Positions 1 to 15,200 of a stretch of DNA of 64,000 bases are shown in pieces. The stretch is from Eremophila alpestris peregrina (lineage: Eukaryota; Chordata; Aves; Passeriformes; Alaudidae), in NCBI GenBank assembly GCA_009792885.1, contig WMCF01000055.1, positions 1,751,831 through 1,815,830 of the forward strand. The letters are read 5' to 3'. Positions within the stretch are counted from its first letter, which is position 1. Each line of letters opens with the position of its first letter. The translations under genes and the position numbers were made by a program. Below the pieces are notes generated by a model. That model was not told the origin of the DNA and made no database searches. It was given only the letters and a program-made list of their open reading frames with translations.

Positions 1-159
1 ACTCTTTCCTTAATCCAAACAAGGGTCTGCAAAGCCTACTGTAATTAAAAGCAGTGCTTAACTAAAAGTATCTTCTTGATTCTTACTGAAAGAAATACAG
101 AATAAAGATGTAAGAATATAAGAATAAATCTTATAATACATTTTATAACTATTTTTTAG

Positions 160-204
160 GTTTTACCTCAATTTTGTTACCGAAGAAGTGGAAAACCCTG
201 AAAA
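160..204 (+). CDS. SLC7A11: SLC7A11 exon 6 (45 bp)
   Basis: The acceptor is TTTTTTAG at 152-159 and the donor GTATGT at 205. The first base completes the codon of the residue equivalent to W249. The exon then reads FYLNFVTEEVENPE, and AA remains for the next codon. It covers the cytosolic half of TM6 (6b), including the position of human F254, which has been linked to erastin binding. The very short length matches human exon 6. Confidence 0.93.
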
Positions 205-3200
205 GTATGTACTTAATGTTTTGCTTGACTTTTGAGAAATGGTCGTGAAATTTAAAATGTTGTAAAAGTAGAGATCTTCAGAAGTTCTGTATGCTGGTCA
301 AGCTGCTTGCCTTCCAGCAGATCTGGTATCTATTTGAATTGCAACTGCTTGAAGATTTGCTATTTTTGGTCTGTTGTGACCTTATTATGTATTCTGCTTT
401 TATGTGCACAGAAAGCAGAAAATTAAGTAGATCTCTAGGGCTCCAGTTCTCCCCCTCAGGATACAAGTAACAGTGGCTCCTTTCACTGGAAGTTACTGAT
501 ATCCTGTCAGGGAAATTTTGCCCAGGAAACTTATCTGCTGCAATATTTGTCAGTTTTGCTGTGTTTAAATATTAATCAAATACTTACTTCTACTGGTTTT
601 AGATGTCTCAGAAACGCAGGATCTTGAATACTCATAACACAGCATCCAGTCTAATTAAACCATACAGGGGATATGGGTCTGTTTCCAAGCAGAGATGAAT
701 ACTCTCACATCACCTGCCTGTAAAACATGGAAAGAAAAGTTATCCTGTTCGGGAGAGTTTGAGTTGTCCCACCTATTTTGGTAGAAATCTTTTGGTATAT
801 GGGGCCAGTAATAAAAAGCTACTAACATTTTCTAAAAGTTACAGAAAATGTGCCTTTTCAGATCAATCTGTTTTCTTTGAGGAAAAGAAACTATTTACTT
901 GATAAATAAATTATTGGCTAAATATAAGTTTCATAGGTTTTTAAACTAAGATAGCTGGCTGGGTACCAAATTACTTATTGTTTTAAAAGGACCCCCAGCA
1001 CTGTATGCTCAGATAATAGGAATCTGAGACATCTGGGGAAAGAAAACCCCAAGCCGTTGATTGGGAGCATGCAGAAGGTTTTTGTTGGTTTTTTCAAAGT
1101 CTGAACCAAACCTGGTGCCTGACAATCAGAGGCCTGAAAATCATTATAAGGAAATGGAGGATAAAACATGAGGCTGGTAGAAAGACTGGCAGATTTCCAT
1201 TGTTTCAGTGACTTTGAGATGTGTTGTGTGTTAGCAGGCTCTTTGATGTGATCAGGGTATGTAGAGTGAGAATTGTGTGACTGGAATCTGAGACCAGAAA
1301 AATGCAGGTAGAAGATACTGCATTAATACTTGTGAGTGATCATTATGACAGATACCTGTGTACAAATGGGTTTTTCACTGGTAATCTTCAGTTCTGATGA
1401 AACACCTTTTTTGGAGTTGTGGTTTAGTAAAACATGACTCTGGATGTATTTAAAATGTTTCGATGGGGCACCTGGGGACATGGTTTAGTGGTGGACTTGG
1501 CAGTGCTGGTTTAATGGTTGGGCTCAATGGTCTTGGAGGTCTTTTCAAACCAGAAGTCTTCTGTTTTTCTAAGTCATTTGTGTCAGTGGAGAGCAGCTGG
1601 CTAAAGATTCCCAGGCCTGGGGCACACATGAACTCAAGCTGGATGATCTAGGGTTTGACTACCAAGGATTTATGCTCTTTATAAAGTCATGAGAGGCAGA
1701 CATTAAAACCAAAAGATAACCTACAATTTTTTTTTTACTTCTGGAGAACTGTTGTATGATAGACTGATTTTAAATGTGAAACTAAATGTAGGAGTGAGGG
1801 GATTCTGGTCCAGGAAATTTACTACTTTGGGAAGTTCTGTGGAGATAAGTTAGGAGCCAGAATCTTGGTGGTGTGATCAAATTCAGCTAGAAGCACTATA
1901 ACTTGTAAATTATCATGTGGTTACCATCAACACTGTGTGATCTTTTTAAATGTGCAGATGTCTACATCCTTTGTGACTTCTCATAAACTTCTGTGTCTCT
2001 GCAGTTCTTTTAACTGGGATTCTTGGTAAATTTCATTATAGCTATTTTGATATATGCTGAGTTTTTTTGTGATGTGAGTCAGAGGAATACTTTTGCTCTC
2101 TGCTGCATAGGACAGAAAAGCATAGTTCCTCTATTTTTAAAAGCTTAACACCCCTTGAAGCATGACATCTCAGCTAAGAGAAGTGGTGCTGGTACAATTC
2201 TGATGTTTTTATCCATTGCAGCCAGGATGTGATGGGAGAAGGCTGTCTTTTCCTATCTCAGAAGAGCTTCTCAGTCCTCCAGATTATCCTTGGAGAACTG
2301 CTGAAGTTATTTGTGCTGCTAGTGATGTAGTACCGGAGGGCAAACCACATAACCTGGCTGATTTAGTGTATTCCAGGATGGCACTGGAAAAAAAACAGCT
2401 CAATATTACATGTGCAGTGTTATCACAAGGCTCTTGAAGATTCCCTTCATCACTCTTCCTCTTGAGGCTGCACTCTGAGAGGATGAGTTGATGCCCAGTG
2501 TTTACAATTTCCATGCAAAGGTATAATATAGAATAGAAGAGAGTGGGATCTTAAAAATTGCTAAATAAGTGGCAGGTGATGGTGGGGCAAATGGATTGTC
2601 ACTGTCTGTGCTGACAGTGGCCTCTGCACCACCTGTAACTGGGGATTCTGGACTCCCTTGAGCTGAAATAAGCAATTAAATGAAACATTTGGAAAGTATT
2701 TTTTATCTGGTTGCCACCTGTGAATGGCTCTGTTGGAAAGGTGTCCTGAACCAAGGCCTGCTCCACCATTGTTCCCAAAGCTGAAGGGCAAGGGAATAGT
2801 GTGGATTGATCTCAGTGGCAACTGTCTCAGCTCCCACTAAAGCCAGTGCAAATGTTAGATGAGCCACTAATTGTCCTGCTGTTGAAGACATTTATTAAGA
2901 CTCAACTACTTTTTTCTTTAACTTAAAATGCTGTCTTTCATTCTTGCTGTGAGCCTTAAGTTAAAGGTTGCATTGAGCAACACCTGCCCTAGTGGAAGGT
3001 GTCCCTGCCCATGGGCAGAGTGCTTGGAGCTACAGCTTTAAGGTCATTCCCAACCCAAACCATTCTGTGATTCTACTGTATTGTACTTCTGTGTAGGTAT
3101 GATGTAACTGGTTTTAAAAAGGAAGAGGAAAGTACAGGCTTGAACCACTTAGAGCTTGTAGCAGCTCCAGGTCTGCAATTTGTAATGTTTGTCATTACAA

Positions 3201-6200
3201 ACATTAGGATGGATGCAAATTACTTACAGCAAAAGAGGTGAGCACAATGAGATCTCCTGCCCTGCACCTGCCAAAGTGAATATTTGCCTGAGAAGCAGTC
3301 ACTGTTGTGCTTTTCCAGGTGTGTGACAGCTTTGGGAGTAGCTGAGGTGAATGATCAGCTCCATCCCCATGTGAATCAGCAGGCTGCAAACCCCCAGTGA
3401 ATGTACCAGAGGGATGTGCCAGGTTTACAGCAGAGGGATGGCAGGAATGCTCTAGTGGGGATGGGGCTCTCAGCAGCCTGATCTAGAGGAAGGTGTCCCT
3501 ACCTATGGCAACAAGATTGGAACAGGGTGATCTTTAAGGTCCCTTCCAACCCCAAACATTCTGTGGAGGTGGGCCCTAGAATATATCCTGAGATGCACAG
3601 GAAGTCAGAAGCATCTGCTATTAGACATTGTTTCCCAGATAGGGATTGCATTTCTTTCTGTAGTGTATGGCACCAGGAGAACCTTCTGGAGTACGGCGTG
3701 TGTTATTGGGAATGCAGGAGAGAGGCAGGGAAAGGGGGATGCTTGTGTCCTTGCCCAGTCCCTTTTGTGCTCCAAGCAGCTGTTTGTGGAGGCAGGAAGG
3801 GCTTTTGAGGCTGTGGGAATCTGTGGAGGTGCAGCTGCCTGCCCAGGCACAATAAATCCCACACTGAGGTCTAGAAGTAGGATAAAACCTCTCAGTCTTG
3901 GGCACTGAGTGCCTAAGAGAAACCCCAGAGAGGGAGAGCTGAGACAGTGGCAATGAGCAAAGCAGGGAGCAAGCACCCTTTATATAACAGAAGGGAGAAC
4001 AGCAGCACTTTAAGAAAAGTCTCAAAGTGAATGTCAGTACTTTTTGAACAGAGTCTTGGAAGTAGTGTTGAATTCTCATTTTGGAAATGCCACTGTTCCT
4101 TCTTTTCTGTAAGGACATTATTATAGCCCCAATTATCTTAAGATGTAAAAGTAGCTGTTTCTGTCTCTTGCTAAACCCCCTTTTGATGTCTCATCTTTAA
4201 GCCTGAACTTGTTTCTTTATTCCTCTTTGTTCAAGTGCTTCTCTCATGCAGCTATTAGTGGGACCTGGAGAAACATGAAGTTAATGCTTATTTTAGAAGG
4301 AGCTGTCGTTGCAGTATTAATGTACAATTTTTTAAAATAGCCTGAAATAATTTTATTATCAAGGATATGTGGAACAACCTTAAATTGTGACAACAAATTT
4401 CTTTTCCTTTTTTTGAAAATTATGCTCTGCATATATGGGCTGGGTCAGTAGCAACTGTATCAAATAAAATACCTAAATAATCCTTGACAGAGAAGTTCAC
4501 CAAAACAAACTTGTGCAGCTATATCACATGCAGTTTTGATCGTTTTGATTATTTTACACTATAAAGATCAGTCTCAAACTGAGATCTGATTGTATTGCAT
4601 TGTTAAATATTAGGTGAATGAAGGAAAAGCCAGATCTCTGAGAGAGTTTGTAACCTGAAAATTGACAGAAGCCGTGTTGTTTGGAGCAGGAAATTCAGAG
4701 GACTAGAAATCATGCATGTTGAACTTTCAGACTCATTTCTTGTACATTTCTTGTCTTTGGTTTAATCTGTATTCTTGGGCATCCACTTTGTACTCTCAAG
4801 AAACAGGCTGAAGGTTTTTCAGTCAAGACCCTAAAAGCAGCTCATGCCAGAAGGGCACTTCCCTTTTCCCTTCCCAGGCTGAACAGAGTCCAGGATCAGT
4901 GCTATGGTTCATCAAGAATTTTGGCAGCCTCCAGATGAGAAGATAACACCAGGAGTGTTTTCATATCACAGCTGCATCTTCAGAGCCTTGTCAAAGTCAG
5001 AGCCAGGTTGTGTTGGATGCTGGCCAAAGAGAATCCCACTTTAGCAAAATTGTGCTCCATCCTCACTATGAGTAGATGATTGGCCCGAATGCTTCAAGTT
5101 GTGAAGATTAGGCTTGTGGAAGAGAGAGAAAATATTATTTCACTTTAAGGATAGGGAAACTTTGACTCAAATTCCTTACAGACTCCAAGGCAGTCTGTCA
5201 TCAAGTGGGCAGCTTGAGAGAGATGTTAATTTATAGCCCTTGTTTTACTAAATGATTTCATTTCTTTGGCAGTGTAGGTTTTTGTTGGTGTTGTTGAACT
5301 TAGGAAATATTTTTCATTTAGTGGATAAAAATTATAGAATTTCAAAGGATGTGGATTGTGAAAGCATTTTACAGCAGATTACTTTGCAGTTACAGTTAAG
5401 TACAGCTGTTATTCAGCATAACCCTTTCTTATTTTCTCTCTCTCTCCCCCTTTTTTTCCATTTTTCTCCCCCTTTCCTTACTGAACCATTTCATTTGCAA
5501 ATACTTCATTTCTGTTTGTAAAATAACTTTGGTCCAGCCCGGGTAATCAATCATTGTTTAAAAAGTTACACAGTGCGAAGAACGTATTATTGAGATGTAT
5601 AGTGTTTATAAGTGTGGTTTCAGATTGATAAATCGTGTCTTGTGCTGTTGAAAAACCAAGAAATGAATTGCTTTGCTGTGACCTTGGGGTCTGAGATTAG
5701 TCAGTTTGTCTATGAGATTTTTCCAGTGTTCTTCTCACTTCATTTATTCGTTCTTTTCCAAAGTATTAAGAAACAGTAGCTGTATAGCAAGTCACCAGAG
5801 CTTGATGTCATCAGACATTTTTTAAAGTCAGGATATCAAAATGTTTGATATAATCTATTTTTATACTGTTTTTAAACAATGTGAATGTCATGTCTAGCTA
5901 ATTTGTTCCACCCATTCATTTTAATTATAGAGTCAACTTTGCATCTATGAGGACTGAGTGAGAGAAATAAAGTATTAGGGGTGTTTTCTTCAGTCTCTGA
6001 GCATTTTAGAGATGCAGATGGATGAGAGGGGAATGGTGGCTAAGATGCTACAACTCTTCCAGCTCCCTTGTTATTTGTAGCTGCATGATTGGTGCTTCAC
6101 ATTAAAATGAAGCCCCCTACTGAAGTCAGTCAGAAGTTTTAATTGCACTATTGCTCATTGTCAATCTAGCCACTGATTAGGGATCAGATTCCCAGTAATC

Positions 6201-9200
6201 AGAAGAGTAAAAAATATTTTCAGTGTTAATTGAGAGGATGCAAGTGATATCTCTGCCTCTCTGCTTCTTACTATTTTTTTGTTATTTTATAATTTAATGA
6301 CAAGATTTACTCTGAAGAGGAATATTAATATCAGTACTCTTAGACACTAGAAAGTATATCTGTCTGGAGTCTGAAATCTTTCTTGTGTCATTATATTCTA
6401 CTTATTCGTAAAAGATACATTTGACTCCATTTTCTTCATGTCAGGCTACAGTGCCAAATATTCAGTGTAAAAGTTACAGGATTACATTGGGATATTTTAC
6501 CTGAAGATAATCAAAAGAGACAAATGCTAATCTGTCCAGTATTTTGTAAAGCCCATTTGCTCATGTGAATTCATCAGATTACCTTAAAGGGAAAACCAGG
6601 TCAGTTAAGTGAGCATTTGCATTTTCCCCTCTCCATATTATTTGTGTCTTGGTATTTTTTTGCATTTGAATACTTATCCTTCATCATAGAGTGAGGATGT
6701 GAGCATTACAGTCTGCTTAAAGTCTTTCAGTTATCTGGAAGGCATCTCAGGTGAGGTGTCCAAGCCTGGTGAACTCAAGAACAATTTCTACAGTTTATTT
6801 GTGCCCCCTGTATGTAATAAAGTTGTGTTTTTTGTTCTATAAAATCCTTTAATGGGGAGCTGAACCTGCCAAATAAAGAAACCAAATTAATTTACTAGCT
6901 CAAATGTACTTTCATGAAACCAGGTGTGGGTTTTGCTATTTGTAAAATGCATGAAAGGCATTTAATTAAGAATGTAGTTCAGTAGTATTTGTGTGTATTT
7001 GAGAGGGACAAATAGACAATTACTAGCTCTCAGGGGAGTTGACTCACCAGCATGAGACTGTTCTTAATAAAATGATCTTTACTTTTGCTTTCTTGCTAAC
7101 CTTTATTAGCTCCTTACTATTTGCATGACTCACATCGTCAGCTAATTAATTATTGTTTCTTTTAGAAATTACTAATAATTCATTTCTGAAACTAAGTATT
7201 TCAGTCTTGGATGCATGTTTTTAATGGATTCAGATTTCTGAAATCTCAGCGTGGGAACCAACTATTTTCCCTTCATAAATTTCTTTTATTCTTTTTAGTT
7301 GAAGGATACCACTCTTGCTGGAAGTTGGAAATTCTCTTATGAATGGGACCTGAATATTCTGAGTTGCTTTGTCTTTATTTATATTCTTTCTTCACTCCTA
7401 GTTTGGGAGATTTTAGACCAGGCTTCTCAGGGCCCCATTCAACCTGACCCTGAACATTCCTGAGTTCTGATTCCAACCTTTCCTCTCTTCACTCTTGTAC
7501 TAGTTTGAAAGCAAATCACTGAGAGACTCCATGTCAGAACTACAATTTAATAGGAAAATTAAAATAAATGCAAAAACCCCACTGGCTTAACCTGATAGAG
7601 TCAGGATACAACCTGACACCCTGTTGGTCAGGGTGGTGGTAGAAGTCTGATTAAATGGTGGCTACAGTCCTCTTGAAGTGATAGATGTTGTTCTTTTTAA
7701 GCAGTGATCCTGTAGAAGGAGCTGGTCTTCCTCTGAAGGTCCAGTGGTGGTTATGTAGCTCTTGTCCTCTGGGAATCCTCAGTGAATATTCTCAGTGGAT
7801 AAGGCTGCTTGTGGTGTTCCAAATCTCAGATTATATCCAGGTAGGAATGCTTGGTTCCTCCCCCTGGGTGGAGCATCTCCCAATGGGATGGTGTAATTTT
7901 ATCAGTCATGCAGTTAGACTCAATGGCCTGTTACCAGAAGATGGGAGGATGGATCATAGAAGAGAAAAAAACCACTGCCCCACTTGGTTTTAACAGTTGG
8001 TAATAGAATACATACTTTTGGCCACATCTTTCATTGTGACCTAAGACAACTCTCCATCCCACCTCCCCAGGAGATGTGCCATAAATGCCCTAACCTTGAC
8101 AGTCTGTTGGTTCTGTTGACAAAAAATGTGATTGAATCACATGTGATACATGCAAATGATTCATGGGTTGCAGCTTGAGCCCTAATTGGAGTCTGTCTCT
8201 GATAGAATTTGTTGGGGATCACTGAATCCACAAAATATTTCCAACCAGAGGAAGAAGTGAAACTGTGATTTTAACTGTGTTAGCAGCTTGAGTTAAAATG
8301 GGGAAAGGGTCAGAATGGAGTTGGAAATGGTAACCCAAATTAAAATCCAAATAATTAGTTTCTTTCTTTTTTCATTAACTTCAATTACATTGGGCTGGAT
8401 TTTTGGATTTGATTATGGATTATCCTGTAGTCTTGTAGTGAAGACATTTCTTTGGCCCTGTAATATTTGGGAGTTTCAAGACAGTAGCTGCCATAAACAG
8501 TATGATTAACTGAAGATGCAGATTCAGTCCTTCTGTTCTTATTTTCCTTATTCTTGGCCATTGAACACAAATCCCTCCTGCCACACCTGAGTGTCCCCGG
8601 TCCCACAAGTGCATTGGGTCCTACTTAGAGCACAGCTGGAAAGCAGAGAGTGCTGTGCAGTCTGAGTCTGGAAGCATCCAGGTGTGTGCAGAAAAACACT
8701 GCAAATCCCTTGCCTTGTCTTTGACAGATGCACTTTGTGTTCGAGCAGTGCTCTGGATTCACCAGAGCAATAGATGCAGGCAGCAGAGGGTCTGGCAAGG
8801 TGGCTCACTGCATGAATTCACCTGTCATCTGCTTGATCACAGGGAGCAAAGGCTTCAGCAGCAGGGATAACAAAAGGGCTGCAGAGTTCATTGGGCACTG
8901 TTCCTCTCCCTTACCTCTGAGACAGGCAGAGACAGCCACTCTGTGTGCCTGCTGCTCTGCAGAGGCTGCATGTTTTCTCTATGCATTTAGTTAGGGATTG
9001 ACCTAATGGATGCTGTTACAGTCTGCAAGGTTCAGGGATGTGCACATGACATGCATTCAACACATATTATCAGATATTTTTATTTGTTTTTCCTTTTCCT
9101 GTGTGCAGTTGCTTGCTTTTCTTCCCCCTACCCCTTTGTTTTGGGTGCTTATATCTCTGCGGAGTCCTGTAGTGAAATTCTACACCATGAGAGAGATGAT

Positions 9201-12200
9201 CCTGGGGTGCTGTATCTTTGTCATTGGCAGCTGCTTTCTAAACCCCAATTTAGCATTTGAATTGGTTCAGCTGTCTTCAGGTCTTTCTATCTCCTACTTC
9301 CACTTCATTATCTTTCTATTTTATGTTGGAAAAAAAAAAAAAAAGAAGTGATGTTCTGTTTAGAAATGGACTGCAGTGAAGAGTGGCAGGGTTTAAGCTG
9401 ACATGCCAGTCAATATGTGTAAATTAGAAAAGAGACTGATGTAATTATAGTGTCTGTAAAGATTTCAAAGATGTACCTTGATCATTAATTAAGACAATAA
9501 GGATGTCTTATAAAACTGCAGTTGAGAAGACTAATAATTCACTATCGAATGAAGCAAGGCAAGGTCACTTGTATAATTGCCTGTTCTAACATTTATATTC
9601 CTTGTATAAAATACTCCTACTCCCATGAAAGTCGAGCTGGAGGCCATGGAAATATTCAGGACTAGGCAATGCAGTTTCCATACCTATACTTTGAGGGCAC
9701 ACTAGAGAAACACAGTAGTTGTCTTTTTCTATGCATTTGCTTGATTTTTTTGTAGACCAAATTATTATTTCATACAGAATTAACTTACAGCACACACCTG
9801 GCATGGGTGTTGGAGAAGAGTGAGTGGGAAAGTAGCAGAATAAAAATGAGTGCTATAGATGCATGGTTAGATACAGTATTGCTGTGCTGGGTTTTATCTG
9901 TGCATATGTGTGTTGGAATTAATAGTGTTACCTCTGCTCTTTTCCCCCTAATTGTCTGACATAGAATCTGATTCTAACTCCTTTTATGTCTCAAAAATGT
10001 AATGAAGATACCACCAAGACATTAGTCAGAAAATCAGGAAGGTGGTCAGCTACCTGAAAAATCAAATCTATTCAGCAAACATTATTGGAGGATGGAAGGA
10101 AAGAGATAAATTGCAGGGGCAGAGAGTGTAACACCATACTGCTGTGTACCAGGACACAGGGTTAGTGGTGGTTCTGTTCTGTGTGTGCTGTTGGAAGGGA
10201 GGATGTTAAAGCATGGTGGGAGTGCATGCTGCCTGCAGGATTGTCCCCCTTTAAGGCAGCATCTACATTAAGGCAATACTTCAGAAGCCATATGTTTGTT
10301 TCTGTTTACGTAGACTCTGTGGCTTAAGATAAAAGAACCAACTTGAAATGAAAAGGCTGGATGAGTTCCTTCACAATTCTGGAGACAACTGAAACTTTTT
10401 GAAGATTACTTTTAGAACTATTTGGTAATTCTAAAAATGCCTTTGGGCATTGGGGCAGGATCCTATTGCTGGAGAGGTGGGTGGGAAAGCTTCCTGCGAA
10501 TTCACTGGATGAGTGGACATGCAGATGCCTGGGCTGCTGTGATGCATGTCCTTATTTCTCTTTTTATCCAGGGCCAATGGAGAAAGGGTTCTGGGCTAAT
10601 CTCTTCTGAGGGGATGAGGATTGAGCAAACTGGTCAAGGAGAAGGTGTCCCTGTCCATGGCAGGGAGTTGGAACTAGGTGGTCTTTAAGGCCCCTTCCAA
10701 CCAAAACTGTTCGTATGATTTCAATGTTTTGATTTTTACAAGTGACTGCTTTTGTTAATTTATTGGTGATAATGGAAGGTGCCATGGCCAGATGTGGGTG
10801 AGGTTTTGCTTGCAGTGTGCACAGAAGGGGCAAACATCTACATGGAAGTGGACACTTAGGATACAAGCCCTCCAACAGGTTTTCCTCTGCCCAGCCTGTG
10901 GCACTTCTTTTGGAGGAAGCAAAGTCCAGGGAACTCAGCTGGAGCTTCCTGCCCTCCCTCCTGCTCTCAGGAGGTGTGTCCCAGGTGCCAAGACTGTGGC
11001 TGGCTGCTGCAGGGGGTCCTGCAGCCACTCAGTTTCATGGAGCTTTGGTGTCTCCAGGGTGTGAGGATGTGACAAGCCCACGTGCTGCCCCGTCTGCCCC
11101 CACAGAGGCTATTATTCAGTGCCTGGTGTTGTGCCACTGCTCAGCAGATTGCTTCTTTCTAGCCCTCATGGATCATTTTGTTTGCCAATGTGATAACCTG
11201 CTGAGTGTAAGGTTTGTTTTCTTTCCTGTTGCTGGTTTTACTTTTTTGTTTTTTAAATAATTTCTGTTTGTTTATGTGAATCATGGTTACTATGAATCAG
11301 CTCTCCTAAGGAAGTAAAACAAATGTTTATCCACAGTCTCTCTGGGTAGGTGGAAAAATTGTAATCTTTATTGTAATTTACCAGCAGGGTAATGTAATGT
11401 AATACAAAACATTGTAACCTTCAAAGTTTCCATTGCCCTGGATTTTCCTTCATTTTCACCAGCTGAAACACGTGCAAAACTCTTCTGCCATCTATTTCTG
11501 TTTCACTGAGGGACATAGCAGGACCTGTACAGAAGATACAGAAGGGTGGCAGTATCCTTTTTATAGGGAGCCTGAGCTCCTCAGCAAAATATTCATGCAG
11601 GGAATAAAAATCCCTTGCGAGACTGATGTTCTGCTGAAGGTCCCAAGCTGCAGAACAGAGTGTATTTTACTGGAGAGATTATGGCTTTTTCAGGGCTGAG
11701 CAGCTCTTCTCTTGGCCACAGTGAAGGTTCCATTAGACATTTTCATTCTCTTCTGGTGGTTCAGGAGCCCTGACTGAAATTACTGGAAAAGAGATGGGCA
11801 ACAGTGTATTGGAGGTAGATAGCAAAATGAATAAATTCACTAGGGTGACAAGTCCAACTGAGGTGGTTCAGAACAGTCAAAGCAGCTGCACTTCACATCT
11901 CTTGTCTTGGGTCCTAGGGGTGAAAGAAAACACGTTTTATATAACTTCTAGTGTGGGTGCTGCTCTGCATTGTAGGCAAACCTCTTCCAGGTTTTCTCCT
12001 TCCCACTTCAAAACTGGAACCTGGTTTTGTCTGATGTTTCAGCTCTTATTTCTGTATTTACCAACAACATTATCTGACTAATGGTGAGTAGGAAAGGAGG
12101 TGACTCAGAGCACTTGCCCTAATGTTTTGGTCCGATTTAAATCTGTGTTTCAAACAGCACTGAAATCTCACTGTAAACTCCAGTCAAAAACATGAAATTC

Positions 12201-15200
12201 CTTATGACACTGTAGATCAGGCTTTTCTCATGGGTACTGTCAGTGTTGGTTTGTAGCCTGGGTATAGAAAAAGAGGTCTCACTGCCGTTTATCTTGGTAA
12301 TTATGAAAGCAAGCCACCCCCACTACCAATGGTTAGTTATACAGGGCAGTGACAGCTGCTTTAATTCATAGTGCAATGTTGTGGTCTGTATGTGGTGTGT
12401 CCTCTCCTGGAGCCAGAAGGGGTTGATCCTCTTCTGCCACTTTCACCTTTACTGTTTCCCACACTTTTTCTCATTAATGCTAACCCTCAAAAATGAGGAA
12501 GAGCAGAGTGCTAAGGCAGTGTTAGGTATGCAGGGTATTATACCAGTGCATGTATCAGCATCTTGCTTGCCATTAATAGTGAATCTTTTATTGGAGCACC
12601 ATTAGGCTGATGCTGCTGGCACCATCTGACAGAGGTGGTGACATGACTGTCACAGAAAGTAGGACAGCATTTTTTACTGGGATAAGCTATAAAATTGGGG
12701 AATAAAATACAAACAAAGCAACGGGCAACAAAAATTGCAGGGGCCTTGTGCTCTTTATTGCAGTCATGCACATCAGAGTGGAGTTTTATAATGCACAAAT
12801 AGTCATTGACACGTGCCATGCCACCATGAGTAGCTGTTCTTTAGAACAACATGGTCAAAATTCCATTAGCAATGGTATTACCACACACAAGAACAGGAAT
12901 TTGTTCCACTTAGATCAGCCAGCACAATAACTTACTCTGGCACAGTCTTTTTGTATGAGACATTAAATGGGGTTCTCTTATCTGATTGTTCATCTTTAAT
13001 AGGTAGTGAGATTGTGGCTTGTATTTAAGATACGTAATAGTCATACCAAAATGAGACAATTTGGCTTTGTACATCTTTCCTGTAGATGAGTACATCCTTT
13101 CTTGTGTTACAGCAGAATTTCCATCAGAGGAGCACTGATCTTAGCTAGGGAATGTTAAGATTCTTGTTCCCCTGCACACCCCTTCACTGCATGGTGGCTA
13201 TTTTCTGTGAGTGCTTATGGGTGTGCAGATGTTCTGGGAGCAGGTTCTGGTCACTCACAGTGTAGCTTACATGTTGATATTTGGCTGTGAGTATCTTGAA
13301 ATTTTAAACACATAGTGGCAGTGATATTTTATTTATGGAACAACAATTTTTAACTGACCATTGGGTTTTTAGTAATTTAAATTTCAGTACAGCCTATATC
13401 CATGAAACATAAACTAAGAGGCTTTATATAAGATTATTAATGCTCCGGGGATGCTGTGAAGTGAATAATCTGCATTTCACAAGTTGTGGTGCTTTGGTTT
13501 ATTATGTCAATCCTCATTCACTTGTAACACTTGCTGCTGAACAAATGCTGTTATTTGCATCTTCACCTTGTCATTATATTCTGTTTATTGTGAAAAAGTG
13601 GACTAAATAATAACAGTATTTAGTTTTTTGAAGTATGATGGAATGGAAGATCCCTTACAAGAGCAGTTTTGACATCATCATTTGAAAAGATGTGACAGCA
13701 ATTTAGAGACCTCCTCCATAAAGAATGGATAATGAATAGGAGCACTCTGATATGACAAGAGGTTTAACTTGAATGTGGGGATACTTTAAAGGAAAGAAAA
13801 TTTATATTAATCCAACACTGTAAAGGAATGACAGGCATTTCTAGTTTTTCATATCAGTTTATTACAGGAAAAAACCAGTTGCTGAGCAAAAGCAGATAAA
13901 AGTAAAGATTTATCCACAAGCAACTCAGAAGACTGTGAAATTCCTTTTCCTTGGGCAAAACTCCCACTAGAGGATAAGCTGCTTGTGAGTCTAAGCAAGA
14001 AATAATTCAATGGATATGAAAATAAGCAAAAATGCTTTAGGATTCTTGCTTGGTGGTTGTGAAAGACATGAGGAGAGGCTTTTTCTTAGTTGCAGGCTAT
14101 CCCAGACATGGACAGATCCAAGCTGTAGGCCACCTCAGCTTGGTGTTAAATGTTGACGGAGTCACAGTGCTGTACTAGAATGATCCTGGAGCACAGTGAA
14201 TTACATATTTTCTCTGCTTTTAAGAACATAATTTTGCCCACAGAGGCCCCAATCCTGCCATTTGTTTTTGTGCTTATTTTGGTTACTGAAAAGATGTCTT
14301 GCAAGAACTATTCCTAAACTAACGCATACTTTTTGTCCTGTTGCCCAGAGCTGGTGTTTTCAAACGGGGGCCTGCAAGAAAAGGGAAGACAGAATTTTTA
14401 GCAGGATCTGTTGCAATCTATAGAAAAAGGGGTGATAATTTTAAACCAAAGGAGAATAGGTTTAGATTAGGTACATGGGAGAAGGTATTTACAATGAGGA
14501 TTGTAAAGCAGAGGAATGTGTTGCCCAGGGCAGTGATAGATGCCCCATCCCCAGAAATATTCAAGGCAGGTTGGGTGGGGTTCTGAGCAATCTGATCTAG
14601 TGGAAGGAGTCCCTGCTCTTCCCAGGAAAGTAGGACTAGATGACATTTAATGGTCCCTTTCAACCCCAACCTTTCTATGATCCTATGATTATCTAGGTTT
14701 ACTTTCAAATGCAGATGTCAGGGAGGCTGGTGCTGCACAGGGTGCCATGGAGGATGTAGGGATTTTTGATGGCACCAGTACATGGTCCTTTTAAGTTGAT
14801 GCTATGGTGAGGGTAAGAGATAGTGTGGTAAATTCTGTATAAAAGCTCCTTATCATTTTCATTTTACGATTTTAGCATGGAAGAGTAGGGCATTTTTGAC
14901 AGAGGGTACACTGAGCAATGCAAAGATGAGTCAGCCTTAAAATCCTGAGTCTCATTGGTGGTGCTGTCCAAAATAATTGAAATAGGCTAGTAAGTCTGGC
15001 TATTTGATGTTACTGCCAACTGCACGGAACTTGATTAGCAGCAGTTCCAGGATTAACTCTCTAAGGTTATGTTGAGGGTTATGTTTAAGATTTCTCAGTT
15101 TGAACACATAAAAAGGAAACCTCAGCCTTACTGGTCATTTTGAAAATTGTGCATATTTTGCTTCATGATATCACTTCATCAGAAAAGAGAAGGATAAGCT

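Noticed and set aside
3605..4118. Overlapping minus-strand frames of 123-165 codons
   Set aside because: No start context, domain or conservation evidence; Ser/Leu/Pro-rich composition typical of chance frames.
14926..14934. TGAGTCAGC, an AP-1/ARE-like word in intron 6
   Set aside because: The last consensus position is C rather than A/G, and AP-1 cores are frequent by chance.
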